This document shows positions 1 through 13,260 of a stretch of DNA of 64,000 bases, piece after piece (the stretch's first letter is position 1; each line of letters starts with the position of its first letter). The notes under the pieces were generated by a model. The model was given only the letters and a program-made list of their open reading frames with translations, was not told the origin of the DNA and ran no database searches. The position numbers and the translations under genes were made by a program. The DNA is taken from the NCBI GenBank assembly GCA_033439265.1, contig JAVTVX010000026.1, forward strand, positions 4,899,001 through 4,963,000. Direction: 5' to 3'. The DNA is from Dillenia suffruticosa (Eukaryota; Streptophyta; Magnoliopsida; Dilleniales; Dilleniaceae).

Positions 1-500
1 CTAAACTACCTCGCCGCTGCATGAACTACTCTTATAACAGTACACTACTACTAACTCTACATTTGTTTTCTAAACTGACACTCTTTCCTCACAACTCTCT
101 CACACACACTCACACTTTCATACTCACTCACACTGCCAGTGTCACTCATACACACAAATAAAATAAAATTAAAGAAATCTCACAAACTCACTCCTCACTC
201 TTTCCTCTCTTGCCTCTCGCAAACTCTTTACTCCTCTCACTGTCTCAGCTCCTTCTGTTCTCCTTCTTCAAAACCTTCTGCACTTTTCTCTCGCCTCTCA
301 CAAACTCTCTACTCCTCTTACTACTCTCGGCACCCTCCATCTTTCATACCCTTCTCTGAAATATTGTTTTCACTTTTCTCACAATGACCTCTTGAAAAGG
401 AAAAGGCATTATGATGGAATTAAAAAGCAACAGACACTTTTCATCTCTTAAAAAAAGCAAGCTATTTGAGAAGATATTTTCTCATCGTAATATTACCATT
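1..500. repeat. CT-rich low-complexity stretch
   Basis: Pyrimidine-rich sequence dominated by CTC, ACTC and CACA runs. A block beginning GCCTCTCGCAAACTC near 212 recurs with few changes near 293, so about 80 bp has been duplicated in tandem. An 82-codon open frame at 139-387 is only Ser/Leu/Pro low complexity translated from this repeat, and I do not call it a gene. The stretch could be a leader or LTR part of the retroelement remnant that starts at 525, but no LTR end or primer-binding site is visible. Confidence 0.6.
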
Positions 501-524
501 GGTTAATTAATAAATTGAGAATTT

Positions 525-1897
525 ATGGACAGTATATGTTTTAAGTATGGAAATTATTTAAAAGAAATCTGTCCTTCTTGGATTCTTAATCCAAGCAAAA
601 AAATTTACGAGAATGCGGTGAGAATTTTTTATAATAATATAGAAGAAATTGTTAGTGAAGATTGCATAGTTATTGAGGGTAAAATTGCTTTGTGTAGTTT
701 TCAAAATTATTTTGATGGTCAAATAATTGAAGTGAATCCCATAATAGATGTAGAGAGTGTGATGTTCAGTAGGTCGTGTGTGAAGAGTGTATCCCGTATA
801 TGAAAAGTGAGATAGTAATAGATGCTCAGATAGTATTTGATGATTATAATTTAGAAATTTTTAGTACAAATGCCACAGATTTAGAATTCTTTACTTTCTA
901 ATTATACACACTATTAAGCTACGGGTCAAAAATTATACATCTATTACTCGAGTTGATTTTTGGTTAATGACACATATTATTGAAAGGAAAAATCCATATT
1001 TATATTTTTTACTCCCTTATTTTATGATAAGCACAAGAGATTTTTTGAATAATTTATCATACTGCAGTATGGTTACGGGTATTTTAAGAAGTCATGGAAT
1101 AAGTTTACGGAAGAAAAATCATTTACAATTAAATATTAAAAATAGTATACATGATAGAGCTTTACGTAGAGCTTATTGGATTTGTGAAAATGGTATTTAG
1201 ATAAATTTAAAGAAAAGAGGTGTGCAATAGCCAGAAGTAGAGCCAGAAGCTCATGGAAATAGAATGAGAATGCTAGGTGGGTGAATTGTTTGAATGCATC
1301 AATAATATGAAAATACAATTTATGGATAGCATTGATCAGAAATTTGATGAAATTCGGAAGGAAATAAGAGAAGTACGGAGGGAAATGGGAGCATTTCGAA
1401 ACGAAGTGAGTAAATTAAGATATAATTTTGATGAATTCAAGCAATAGAATGATGAATTTAAGCAACAAAATGAGTAAAAATATAGAAAAATGTTATTTAA
1501 CTTTATGAATATAACTGAGGAAATAATGGTGAATAGTAATTTTATTTTATATATAAGAGATCATTTGAAGTTAACAAGGCCAGCTGGACCATCTTCCTCC
1601 TTTACTGCAATCGCAGAACCTAGACCCCCTCCAAGCTCTGCCTACCCATTTGTTGTACGTCTTTTTGGTTCTCGTCACATGACTTTATTCAGCTCTCTTC
1701 TGAGATATAATTCTTCTGATATTCGTGATGTTATAAAAGGAATAAGAGGAAATTCTCCTGCTGCTCCATCTACTCCTCTATCCTCTTCTCTTGTGACTAC
1801 TACTGCGACCAGAACTGGTAGTGCATCCTCTGCTAATGCATCCTCCTCTCAAGCCAGCAAAGCAAAAAAATTTAGACCCGAAATTCAATTTTCTTGA
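525..1897 (+). pseudogene. Remnant of retroelement accessory ORF (putative plant transposon protein type)
   Basis: Degraded coding sequence related to the accessory ORF of COP-S at 59.8-61.0 kb. Both share a DFWLMT motif followed about 20 residues later by YFMIS, a preceding segment of the form VR/KxFYNNxxxI, and a C-terminal charged stretch with heptad spacing (about 1320-1440) suggesting a coiled coil. The copy here ends in a Pro/Ser/Thr-rich tail at 1490-1897. The arrangement resembles what I remember as the putative plant transposon protein domain (PF20167), often found downstream of plant retrotransposon pol genes. It is broken in several places. No pol sequence lies beside it, so it is probably the 3' remnant of an older copia-like element. 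Function is unknown. Confidence 0.55.
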
Positions 1898-2149
1898 TTA
1901 TAATTCCTAATTTTCCCTTTTTTTGTTTTTTCATATAGTTGACTCTTTAATGTTTCATTCTCTCTGATCTATAAGATCCAATATATAAATTTTATATCTC
2001 GTAATTGCATACTAGTTTTCTTTTTTTTTTTTCATTTTTTTTTTCCCAATTATTTCCATTTAATATGCTAATTTATTTATGTTAAATTTTTATAATTTGT
2101 AAAAAATATTTATGGAAAAGAGAAAGTGGCAAACTGGAAGCCACCGCAC
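1898..2149. other. AT-rich spacer
   Basis: T-rich and A-rich sequence with poly-T runs between the accessory ORF remnant and the first GC-rich array. I see no coding potential, LTR end or terminal inverted repeat in it. Confidence 0.6.
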
Positions 2150-2693
2150 ATGCAAGCATGCAAGCATGCAAGCACGGCCCTGCCGCACATGGCCTCGTGG
2201 AGCAATGGCGCAATGTGCAGGCGCGGGCCACAGCATGGGCAAGCGCGGTGCTAGCGCCCATGCCCACGCGGGGTAAGCGTGCATGCAAGCGTTGGCGTGG
2301 GCGCCCAGCCATGCTAGCGTGGACGCCCAGCCATGCTAGCACGGGCTCCCGCTTATGCCACAGCACGAGACATGTGCGCATGCAAGAGCCCACGTGGGCT
2401 CTAGCCATTCTAGCGCGGGCGCCTGTGCATGCTACCATGTGCTCGCAAGCACAGTGCTAGTGCACATGCTTGCACAGGGCAGGTGAGCATGCAAAGGCCC
2501 GCGTGGGTGCCCGTATATGCCACCACATAGGGCATGCAAGCATGGAAGCGCTTGCGTGGGCCATGCACGCATGCAAGTGCATGCAGGGCAAGTGCTCATG
2601 CAAGCGCCCGTGAGGGCTCTCAGCCATGCTAGCACGGTCGCCGATGTGGGTACCTGGCCATGCAACCATGCAGCGCCGCACAACGACACATGT
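2150..2693. repeat. GC-rich minisatellite, left subterminal array of CACTA A
   Basis: About 540 bp of GC-rich sequence in an AT-rich setting, built from imperfect units such as CATGCAAGCGC and GCCATGCTAGC with CGTGGGCGCCC between them. Long open frames exist on both strands because AT-rich stop codons are rare here. Their products are Ala/Cys/His/Arg-rich low complexity, so I reject them as genes. The units match, in reverse complement, those at 20366-20798. Confidence 0.7.
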
Positions 2694-4130
2694 CTATAAT
2701 TACTAAATTATTAATATTATTAAATTAGTAATTTATACTTTATTATTTTAAATTATTAATATTATTATTTAAAAATTATAATAATATTAAATGATTAATT
2801 TATATACTACAAATAATATCAAAAAAATTAATTATCAAAACAATATTATATATAATTTATATGAATTCTAGAAAAACACCCTGCCACACCACAAAAGCTT
2901 GTCAGGAAATTTTACCAAATTTAATCAAACCTAAAAAGCTTTTTATCATTTTATTTCATAATCAGTCAAACAACTCTCACAAAAACTAGTGGCAAATTTT
3001 GTCAAAACCCCAAAAACATTTTATCATTTTATTTCATAATCAATTAAGCAACTCTCACAAAAACTGATGACAAATTTTGTCAAATCCCAAAAATATTTTA
3101 TCATGTTATTTTAGAATCAATCAACCACCAAAACCTTTTTATTTGTTTTTTGTTTCATCCACAAATTTAGTTTTGATACCTATCATAATACTTTCTTGTT
3201 ACTTGCCTAATTCTCTATTTTTCTTTTTTACTCTCTTTGCTTGCTTCTATTTTAAACGAAAACAATCTAAAACAATCTAAAATAATCACTAAATTAAATT
3301 CAACCCTACCTATGTTTATGTTAGTGAAATCAAACCACCTTACCATAAAATTCATATTAAATTCATTGTCTCAGATGATTACAAGATGATGTGCTGGCTT
3401 TGACAAAATTAATCAAACCACCTTACCATTGAAAAATAAAATTCATTGTGTTATTATAAGATAATGTGCTACCTTTGACAAAATTGGGGAGAAAAACTTA
3501 GATTACTTTATTGTCAAACTTTGTTAACCTATTTGCATTAGTAGGATGAACCAAGAGTTATTAAACCTAAACCATGTGACATGACAACAAGTGTATTTTT
3601 CTAATATTGGTTACTTTAATCATCGAACTAGATTAAATCTGCAATCTGTCCTTGAGTTATCCTATATCTGTCCAAGAATAATGTTGTTAGTGTAACATAA
3701 ATTTTATCTTGACCCCTAACAACGTTAATTTTATCTTGGCATCTAACTGTCAGCAATGGTAATTGAGCAATATTTCTTCGTAAGTAGGACCTCTTGTACT
3801 ATTTCTATCATATGATATCACCTATGAACACGAGAAGGATGTTGTTAGTGGGTAGTACAACTAGTTGGTTTAAAATGTTATTCTTAATATTATTCACTTA
3901 TCTTAAACATTATTTTTAAATGATATTGTTAGTGGGTTTATTGTCTAACCTTGTACACAATTTTGACACTATTCTCTTAGAACCCTTTGTTTTGTCTCAA
4001 AGTTGAAACTTTAAAATATCTTTTTATGGATTAAAATTCTAAATTTTTTATTTTAACCTAAATAGTCATTTGAGAGAAAGAAAGAATATATGAAATAAAA
4101 ATAAGAAATTATATAGAAACTCGGCCAAGC
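2694..4130. other. Non-coding AT-rich region with short tandem repeats
   Basis: AT-rich, with no credible gene. 2697-2810 (TTATTAATATTATTAAA-type) is repeated imperfectly at 4230-4340, in each case just after GC-rich sequence, so a GC-plus-AT block has been duplicated. At 2941-3110 a unit of 77-78 bp beginning TTTTATCATTTTATTTCATA occurs about two and a half times. At 3349-3485 a shorter unit beginning ATCAAACCACCTTACCAT occurs twice. I recognise nothing in 3540-4060. Its position suggests the 5' non-coding part of CACTA A. Confidence 0.5.
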
Positions 4131-4340
4131 ATGCACTTGAGCCGATGCGGGCACGCCCGCACATGCCCCAGCGCTGCGCATGTCCACTCATGTGGGGCAA
4201 GCACACATGTAAGCACCTACCACGGCTATATTAATTATTAACTTAGTGAATTATTAATATTATTAAATTAATTATTTATATATTATTAATTTAAATTATT
4301 AATATTATTATTTAAAAATTGAAATGATATTTAATTAGTC
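4131..4340. repeat. Second copy of the GC-rich plus AT-rich block
   Basis: A short GC-rich piece (4131-4215, with GGGCACGCCCGCACATGCCCC) is followed by TTATTAATATTATTAAA-type sequence. The order and wording repeat 2480-2810. It lies directly upstream of the CACTA A transposase start and probably belongs to its subterminal or leader region. Confidence 0.5.
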
Positions 4341-4464
4341 ATTTCTCTCCATATTTCATTTATTTCTCTCTGTGTTACTTTTGCTTCATTATTTGTTTTT
4401 GCAATTCTCTTCATTTATTTTGTCTTTGCTTTCTCTGTTTTGCAATTCTCTGTTTTAATACACG

Positions 4465-4764
4465 ATGTTAATAGACAAGACATGGAAGTTTTCTAAATTA
4501 AGAGTAAGTAATGAATATATTAGTGGGGTTAATGCATTTCTTAAATTTGCATTTCTTAAATTTGCATATCAAAATATTCAATCCATCGATGGCAAGATAT
4601 CATGTCTTTGTGTCAAATGTTTCAATACATTGAGATTTTCTACACATACGATCTTTAATCACTTGTTACATCATGAGTTTCAATGTGGTTATGATAAGTT
4701 GATATATCATAGAGAGAGCAATAGAGAGAGTAATGGAAAATCAACATCTGATGCATCTAATATA
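4465..4764 (+). pseudogene. CACTA A transposase, N-terminal transposase-associated domain
   Basis: The frame opens with ATG at 4465 and reads MLIDKTWKFSKLRVSNEYIS at its start. That fits the N-terminal domain of plant CACTA transposases (PF13963 type): a D-K-x-W start, EYxxGVxxFLxFA, a C-x-C-x2-C zinc-like cluster (SCLCVKC) and an HLL...GF...Y ending. LKFAF is duplicated within it. The reading frame runs into TEK1 at 4765, and everything after that up to its stop at 4854 is LTR sequence. Upstream, 4350-4460 is T/C-rich leader-like sequence. In the family this protein binds transposon ends and cuts them. Here it is only a fragment. Confidence 0.8.
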
Positions 4765-7700
4765 TGTCACGTCCTAATCCGTGATCTAGAGGCCATGAAC
4801 AGTCATCCATTATCTCGGACACCAGCCCAACCCCGCCATGTATTCTCAAGGTAATAATGCAAAACTAATCAAAATTTCAGTTACAAATATTTTATTAGTA
4901 TTTAAAATACAAAGTTCTCAAATATATATATATATATATTATACAAGTGAAAGTTCCTTGGTTTCATACAGTCAACCCGACATGATCAACTAATATCCTC
5001 AAAATAGAACGGAAGATAATTACCGTAAGTGGTCTCCGATACTACATTCATCGAAATAAGTTAATATGTCTCTCCAATAACTAATTCTGTATAGATTTAA
5101 AAATATTAAGGGGTGAGTATAATCAAATACTCAGTGAGTGAGAAATCTGTAACAGGTAATTAATAAGTGAGGTGAGGATGGAGTGTCAAGTCATATATAT
5201 ATATATATATATATATGTATATCCATGCAAGATATATTATCAAATCATAGTAATTTGCAACACAGTTTTCCATCTAATCTAAATGTATGTATCCAAAATC
5301 TCATGTCATAAATCGTAGGGTCATGCCAAATTATGTTCTCAGCAAAGGTCTACCTCAACCAATAATGAGCCACCAAGGAGTTTTTGTATGTAAACGAAAA
5401 ACAATCCTAAAAGCTTGGTGTTAGCGTCGGGCTTCCCCAAGTGCTAGACTGAAACGTCATTCAGTCCTCCCATTTGGATTCAACTTGGTTAGTTCAAAAC
5501 ATAGTATCGTATACATGCCACCTAATCATATGTAGTGTTTGCATCTCGAGACATCGCAAATGAGCGACAATCTATATAACGAGATGGGTCTGCTATAGAA
5601 TACGAGGCGAGTTTGTGTGGGACGATTCCTATCATATTATATCCCCTATCTATGATCAAGGGGATTCAGGTACTAATGCCCAAATATCTAGTCTCGCATC
5701 AAAATTATAAATAAATCAACCGTGCCATACATGTCGAAAAAAATCATGAAAATCCAATATAGTATACTATTACATATATCATCAAAGTACATTTCATGAT
5801 TTAAAAATAACACATATATTTCTCATTAAAAATCATGGATGCATATTTTGAAATTTTGGGACACTCCATTTATCACAAAGTATGTTACCAAAGCCATTTT
5901 ACAATCATTTCACAAATCATGCTTTAAAAACGATAAAATATGGTTTTGCTCATTAACTATATGGCAACAGTATGACCAACTTGTACGGGAAGGGTACTTC
6001 ACTCCCCTAAAACCTCGAACCTCAACTGAGTCACCCCTCGAGTGTAGTATAGTCATCTACTCCTAAAACAATAACATATATATATGTCAATCCCTCTATT
6101 TCTTTTAATAAAATTTCAGATTTTCGAGTTTTACTCTTGCGCAGTTTTAGAAAAAATATCATAACTTTCTCTTTATAAATCGGATTCAAATCATTCAAAT
6201 TGCTAATTGGAACTAAGACATATATCTACATTTTTCATGTCAACTCATCTCCAAATTTCTACTGTACGAATTTATAAAAATCTATTTTCAATACAGTTCG
6301 TACTTATATAACTAAATTTGTGTAGTTTTGGTAGAAAATTCATATCTCAGTATATACGTCTCCGATTTACATGATTCTAAGTTCTACTGAAAGATAAGAG
6401 ATAGCCCTACAACTTTTATGTTTAGTATTTCTTTTAACTCTAATAGTAGAATTTTATAAAATTTCATTTCACCCTCAGTTCCAGTTCTAAATTATGCTTT
6501 ACACAGTTTCAGTACAACCACCATAACTTCTAGCATACTACTCCGATTCAAGTGAATTTTAGCTCATTTTAAAGATAAGACTGAGAGCGAAAACTTTGAT
6601 ATTTTAAGCTTCTCTAAATTTTGGACAAAAAATATTTTAAAAAATTATACAACATACTGGCCGTGTACAAAGGATGAAAAACAGAACATGTCATTTTTCT
6701 GTCCCTTTCCAAAATCACTATAAATCATACCTTATTTCAAAGCTTAGGGAGTCTAGTTTTACCAGAAACAAGTCAATCTAAATTTCGATCACCACAGAAT
6801 AAGATATCATGGAATTACTATAGCTTGCTAACCATACTAGCTTACTTGAACAAACCTACTTCATGGAACCAATTTAATCCAATGTATACTTAAAGAAGAA
6901 TGTATTACCTCTTTAATAAAATCTTGACATCCAATTATTCATCATTAACACCATCCTTTAGCACTTGATTGCCACATCTTGCAAACACAAATACATTAAT
7001 ATAAATACAAAAAAATCCTCTACATCATATTAATACTATCTAAACAATTAAAATCCTATCAACCAAAGAATTTCTTTCCCTCTTCAAAGCCTCAAGTGCT
7101 TGGATGAATACAAGAAATTCTCACTTCCTACACTAGAACTCATAGCCGAGAGGGTGAATGTTAAGAAGAAAATGAGATCCAATGCTCCAAACAACTCATT
7201 TATACAAACTTAACAAAAATTTTGACCATTGATTCATTTCCATGCAAGATCTTTACTCTACACTTGTCTTAAGTCTTTCTCCCATGCAAGATTGCTTACA
7301 AGCTACCTTTATGCACCTGCTTTGTGTCAATTTTGTTCATGATGGATTCCAAACACAAAGAGAGGAGTTTTTTTACCAACCAATGAGATTTCTCCTTGGT
7401 GGAATGAGCTTAGGTGGCCACTAACCAAACTTGCTACCCTCTTGAGCAATCATTTAGCTCCAATTGTCTATCCTTGAGTGGTTTGCAATCAAGTCTCTCA
7501 ACTTTCTTAATTGCATTTAGACCCCTGACTTTTAATAAATTACATTTTTGATTCCTATGAAATTTTATTCGAGATTTCTTAAATATGTAAAATTTCATTT
7601 AAATATCTATATTTAATCATGTTGGCCTTCTTTTAGCCATTTTTGACTTTTTTAGGCCTTGCCGGCGTTTGCCGAGAGGATTTTCGAATTACCGATAAAT

Positions 7701-7863
7701 TTTCGATTTCAGCGATTTTGAGGGAAATCTCAAAGTAAATAATAGAAAATTAAAATTTTATTTTAGATGCCTCAAAAGGATGTTCTATATATAAATTATA
7801 TAGAACCATGAGGAGTGGTATTTCATACGCAGTCATCGAAAAATGGTGTTACAATTTTTAACC
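4765..7863 (-). repeat. TEK1 left LTR (3' LTR of the element)
   Basis: Starts TGTCACGTCC and ends GTGTTACA. It aligns along its whole length with 12798-15888. It is AT-rich, with (AT)n runs near 4926 and 5193, and lacks the GC-rich minisatellites seen in the LTRs of TEK2-TEK4. Small open frames in it (5839-6066, 7242-7424) are not genes. Confidence 0.9.
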
Positions 7864-10800
7864 CCATAATAAAAAGTTTCATCGTCGAAACTATACATTG
7901 AAAAAATCGGGGTATTGTCTCCTCATAGTATCCTCCGATTTCCAAGTCTGCTTCTCGTCTTGGTCACTTCTCCACAAAACTCGGACCAGGGGCACCTCTT
8001 TGCTTCTTAGCTTCCTAGTCTACCTATCAAGTATGGCCACGGCCTAAACAGTAAAGCTTAGGTCGTTTTTTAGCTCTACTGGTGGAGGTTTTAGCACATG
8101 AGAGGGATCTGGTAAATATTTTCTCAGTACAAAGATATGAAATATATCGTGAATACGTGCAAGTTCAGCTGGCAGATCTAATCTGTAAGCTACCCTTTTG
8201 ATCTTTTTCAGGATTTGGAATGGTCAATATATCTGGGGTTGAGTTTCCCCTGTGTCTGAATCGTATCACTCCCTTCTAGGGAGATACTCGTAAAAAGACC
8301 ATGTCTCCCTCCTCGAACTCAAGAGGTCTTCGCCGCCTATCAGCATAACTCTTCTATCTATCCTGTATAGCCTTCACCTGAGTACGGATGACTTTCACAT
8401 TCTCTCGAGTCTCCTCAATCAGCTCAACACTGTTGAGTCGTCTTTCTCCGACCTTATCCCAGCATAATGGTGTCCTACACTTTCTCCCATACAAGGTCTC
8501 GTATGGTGGCATCCCAATACTGGCCTGGTAACTGTTGTTGTACATGAACTCCACCAACGGGAGGTGCTGCTCCCAACTACCTCTGAAATCCATCACACAT
8601 GCCCTTAACATGTCCTCTAACATCTGGATAGTCCTCTCTGATTGACCATCTATCTGGGGGTGGAAAGCAGTGCTAAAGTGTAGTATGGTATCCATGGCCT
8701 CCTATAGTTTCAGCCAAAACCTCGAGGTAAAATGGGGATTTCTATCTGACACAATTGATACAGGAACCCTATGAAATCTGACTATTACGCTGATATATTG
8801 GCGAGCCAAACCCTCCGGTGGATAGCTACAATGAATGAGTAGAAAATATGCGGACTTGGTGAGTTTGTCAACAATTACCCAAATAGTATCATGTCGTGCT
8901 AGAGTCCGCGGAAGTCCCACAACAAAATCCATCGTGATGTATTCCCACTTCCATTTAGGAATGGGAAGGGGCTGTAGTGTTTCGACTGGCCGCTGATACT
9001 CAGCCTTCACCTATTGGCAGACCAAACATTTGGCTACATACTTAGCAACTTCCCATTTCATCCCGACCCACCAATAACTTCCTTTGATAGTTCGATATAT
9101 CTTGGTAGTCGACCTCACCTCGAATCTAGCTAGAAGTGTACCATGCTCATCATTGGCTAGACTAACTCCCAATGAGCGTAATCCCATGAGACAAAAGAGG
9201 TGGACATTCTCGAACGATAAGGAAGATGATAACTTGTGGCTCAGAGCATCCACAACTGCGTTGGCGTTGCTAGGATAATAGTCTATAACAAGGTCATAAT
9301 CCTTGAGAAGCTCTAACCATCTCTTATGTCTCAGATTGAGCTCCTTTTGTATGAATAAGTACTTCAAGCTCTTATGATCCATGTACACTCAATCATCCTG
9401 TATGATCCATGTATGAATAAGTTCAGCTCATGCTTCTTCAACTATCTAGAGGCGTATGTAATGACCCAATCATCCTGCATCAGTACACAACCCAAACCTT
9501 GCCGGCTGGCATAACTGAATACTACATACTCCCGGTCGTTGGTGGGAAGGGCTAGAATCAGTGTTGATGTCAACCGTTGTTTGAGCTCCCTAAAACTTGC
9601 CTCACAACGGTTATCCCAAACAAACTTGATGCCCTTACGAGTCAAGTTAGTTAGTTGAGATGCAATCCTGGAGAATCCCTCTATAAATCTCTGATAGTAT
9701 CCTGCCAGTCCAAGAAAACTCTTGACCTCAGTAACCGTTTGTGGCTGTTCCCAATTGATGATGGCTTCAACCTTCTGTGGATCAACGAAAATACCCTTTG
9801 CAGAAACAATATGCCTTAGGAACCAGACTGTTTGAGCCAGAACTCACACTTGAAGTACTTGGTATATAACTTTTTCTCGCGGAGCGTCTGTAATACGACT
9901 CAAAGATACTGGGAGTGCTCCTCATCACTCTGTGAGCATACAAGTATGTCATTAATGAATACTATAACAAATCGGTCAAGATAGTCATGGAATACCCGGT
10001 TCATCAAATCCATAAATGAAGCTGGGGTATTTGTTAACCCAAACGGCATGATCAGAAACTCAAAATGACCATATCTCATTCGGAAAGCAGTCTTGGGTAC
10101 ATCCTCACCCCTGATTCGTAACTGATGATACCCGGATCTCAGGTCAATCTTCGAGAAGACTCGGGCGACCTGAAATTGATCAAACAGATCGTCTATACAT
10201 GGTAGTAGGTACCGATTTTTGACGGTCACTCTATTCAATTGACGGTAATCTATGCAGAGTCTGAAAGAGTCTTATTTCTTCTTTACAAATAGTATTGGAG
10301 CACCCCAGGGTGTAGTGTTTGGTCGAATAAATCCCTTGTCCAATAATTCTTGCAACTGGACCTCTAGCTCCCTCAACTCAGCTGGTGCCATTCTATATGG
10401 CAGAATAGAAATTAGTGTTGTCCTGGGAGCTATATCTGTCTTAGAATCAAACTCCCGAACTGGAGGTAGTCCCGGTAGCTCCTCAGGGAACACATCAGTA
10501 AACTCTTGTACCATTGGGACTTTATCAAGCCTTAGGCCTTCTACCATGGTATCTATTACATGGGCAAGTAGGCTGTACATTCTCGGAGTACCAATCGCCT
10601 AGCCTCTAGCGTTGAAATAACACATCAGGGTAATACCCATCTCTCTCCCATAAATATCAGTAATGGCTATCCCGACCTTCGAAACTCTACTTCCTTAGTG
10701 AAACAGTCAACAGTAGCTTGGTGGAAACTCAGCCAGTCCATTCGTAAGATAGCATTAAAATCAGATATGTCGAGAGGTATAAGATCTGCTTCTAACATCA

Positions 10801-12797
10801 CCTCCCCAATCCATATCTCGCAGCCCCGGTAAACAGAATTCTTGACCAACTGTTCGCCCAATGGTGTGATAACCAATATCTTCTCGGTCAATGAGAGAGT
10901 TGTCTATCAAGGTGCTGAGCAAACTGGGTGCTCACATATGAATAATTTGACTCGGTGTCTATCAAAACTCGGGCGTCAACTTCGGAGATTTTCATGGTAC
11001 CTAATGGCGAAATTAAATAAAAGAATTATAAACCTTCATTTACTTGGGAACTCAACATGAGATCATATATATATATATATCAAAAGGATTGAGGCTTCTA
11101 ACGTCTTAGCGGTCGAGAATTACATGAGTCATCATAGTATGTCATGCCTCAAAATAACTATTAGGAGATGGAACCTATACAGGAGAGTCTATAAGAGGGT
11201 TACAGGTAATCACTTCAGGATTGGCTTGGGCTTCCTCGTGTATCATTGCAAAGATGTGAGCCTGAGTCCTCTGCTGCTGTCGCTGAGGAACGGGTACAGT
11301 GTTGCTTCTGGCTACAGTCTGTGGAGTGGTAGGAACTGATGGGGTAGGTGTTCTCAGTTGACTCTCGCATGGCCCACTCGGGCGACTCTGACTTGGCTAC
11401 CCCTCGAATCCCAAATCTGGGAAAGTGCTATGAATATGTTCAGGTTTCCCACACTGGTAGCATCTCACAGGTTCTCTACAGAATCCTGAATGAGTCTTGC
11501 TACAATTGCAGCATAGGGGCTTCCTTGGCCCAACAAACTGACTCACTGATTCGGCACTAGGGGCGGGGGCTCTAGAATTCTGAGGGCGTGGCCCCTGGGG
11601 AAAGCCAGCTGGCCCCGTAGCTGTGGGGTCTCTTTGAGGGTCCTAACTCCGGCCTTTCTTCAAACTTCGAGCAGACTGAAATCCAGTCCTTTTCCTTTTC
11701 TGGTCTCGGCTCTCCCTCTACTTACTCTCAGCATGTACTATCTCCTCAGTGTAGTAGGCCAACTTCAAGACCTCCTTGAATGAGTGGTTCTTCATCACTG
11801 ACATGTATTTCTTGATGTTCAAGTTGAATCCGTCCTCAAACTTGAACCGTAATTGTCTTTGTGTAGCCAAGTCATGAACAAAAGCGGCTAATCTCCTCAA
11901 CTCTGTCTCAAACTCGGACACCGATCTTGCCCCCTAACGGAGATAAAGAAACTTCGCCCTTTTCTGATCCTACTAGTACTCTGTAAAGTACCTCTCGTCA
12001 AAGTTTCATACAAAGTCTCCCTAACCTGGGGTCTCTGTAGAGTCATCAACCACGGTCTCCCACCAGGCGAGAGCATCACCATCAAGTAATCGCACTATAA
12101 CCTTCAGTTTCAACTCATCTTCTAGACCCAGATCTATTAGTATCTGGTGGGTATGGTTGACCCAATGCTTTGCTGCTGTAGCATTACTGAATATGTTGAA
12201 ATCGGTACAACCCAATAACCGAGCCTCCTTGACAAACTGGGTCAACTCATGGATGTGGTGGAGTGCCGGAATCGTGTTGTCGCTTGGGGCAGGCACTGAA
12301 GAAATAGGGGCAGTCGGGGTAGGTGCCACTGTAGCTAGAGTAGAAACTGTCGTAGGTGATGGCGGGGGCTGCATCCGTACCCCATAGGTGCTCCACCACT
12401 CGTTTCACTGTCTCACAGCATCTAGTGGAGGTGTCAAAATTTCGGCCATCAGAACCGGCTGAGGTAGTACTAGAGGGGGAGCGTGTGAAGACGACGTGAC
12501 GTCTGGAGCAGTAGGTGTAACTCCATGAGTCTGCCTCGTGCTGCATCCAGCAGGCATGGTTCTGAATGAAGAACCTCTATCATATATAGATAAAGAAGTT
12601 GGGCTAGATACGGAGTATCTAACCCCCTAAATGGAAAGAACTCATTTGCCTAATATTATCTTTAGGGATTTTATGACTGTAAGGAAACTTTCGAATTTAC
12701 TTCAAAATATTGAGGACTTGAAAACAATACTTACAAAATTTTGAAATCTTTCATAAAACTTAGCATTCAACCAACCTGTCTCTGATACCAAGAAAAC
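7864..12797 (-). pseudogene. TEK1 internal region, gag-pol remnant
   Basis: The coding remains read on the - strand. Gag has the HELTQFVKEARLLGC motif and a capsid-like region. Protease has the segment around AILRMDWLSFH. Reverse transcriptase shows [16 protein letters not shown] and a catalytic box in the form FINDILVCS. RNase H shows DHKSLKYLF. Integrase has its zinc-binding region ending CLVCQ and a core with [10 protein letters not shown] and IVSDRNPHF. These are hallmarks of the Tekay/Del chromoviruses, whose products make virus-like particles and integrate cDNA. The copy is broken in many places and is described only as a fossil. Confidence 0.88.
12780..12790 (-). other. TEK1 primer-binding site
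   Basis: CTCTGATACCA on the + strand is TGGTATCAGAG on the - strand, the initiator-methionine tRNA complement used by most plant LTR elements. It lies just inside the right LTR and fixes the orientation of the element. Confidence 0.85.
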
Positions 12798-12948
12798 TGT
12801 CATGTCCCGATCCATGATCCGGAGGCCGTAAACAGTCGCTCATTACCTCAGACATCGGCCCAACCCCACAACATATCCTCAAGGTAATGCAAGACTAATC
12901 AAAATTTGAGTTACAAATATTTTATTAGTATTTAAAATACAAAGTCCT

Positions 12949-12988
<40 letters not shown>

Positions 12989-13229
12989 ACAACTGAAAGT
13001 TCCTTGGTTTCATACAGTCAACCCGACATGATCAACTAATATCCTCAAAATACAGCAGAAGATAATTACCATAAGTGGTCTCTGATAGAAATAAGTCAAC
13101 GTGTCTCTCCAATGACTAGCTCTGTATAGATTTAAAAATATTGAGGTGTGAGTATAATCAAATATTCAGTGAGTGAGAAATCCGTGACAGGTAATTAATA
13201 AGTAAGGTGAGGATAGAGTGTCAAAGTCA

Positions 13230-13260
<31 letters not shown>

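Noticed and set aside
139-387. 82-codon open frame in CT-rich sequence
   Set aside because: Product is Ser/Leu/Pro low complexity from a duplicated pyrimidine-rich block; no domain and no start context.
2082-2699. Overlapping open frames on both strands in GC-rich array
   Set aside because: Open in several frames because stop codons are rare in GC-rich repeats; products are Cys/His/Ala/Arg-rich repeats.
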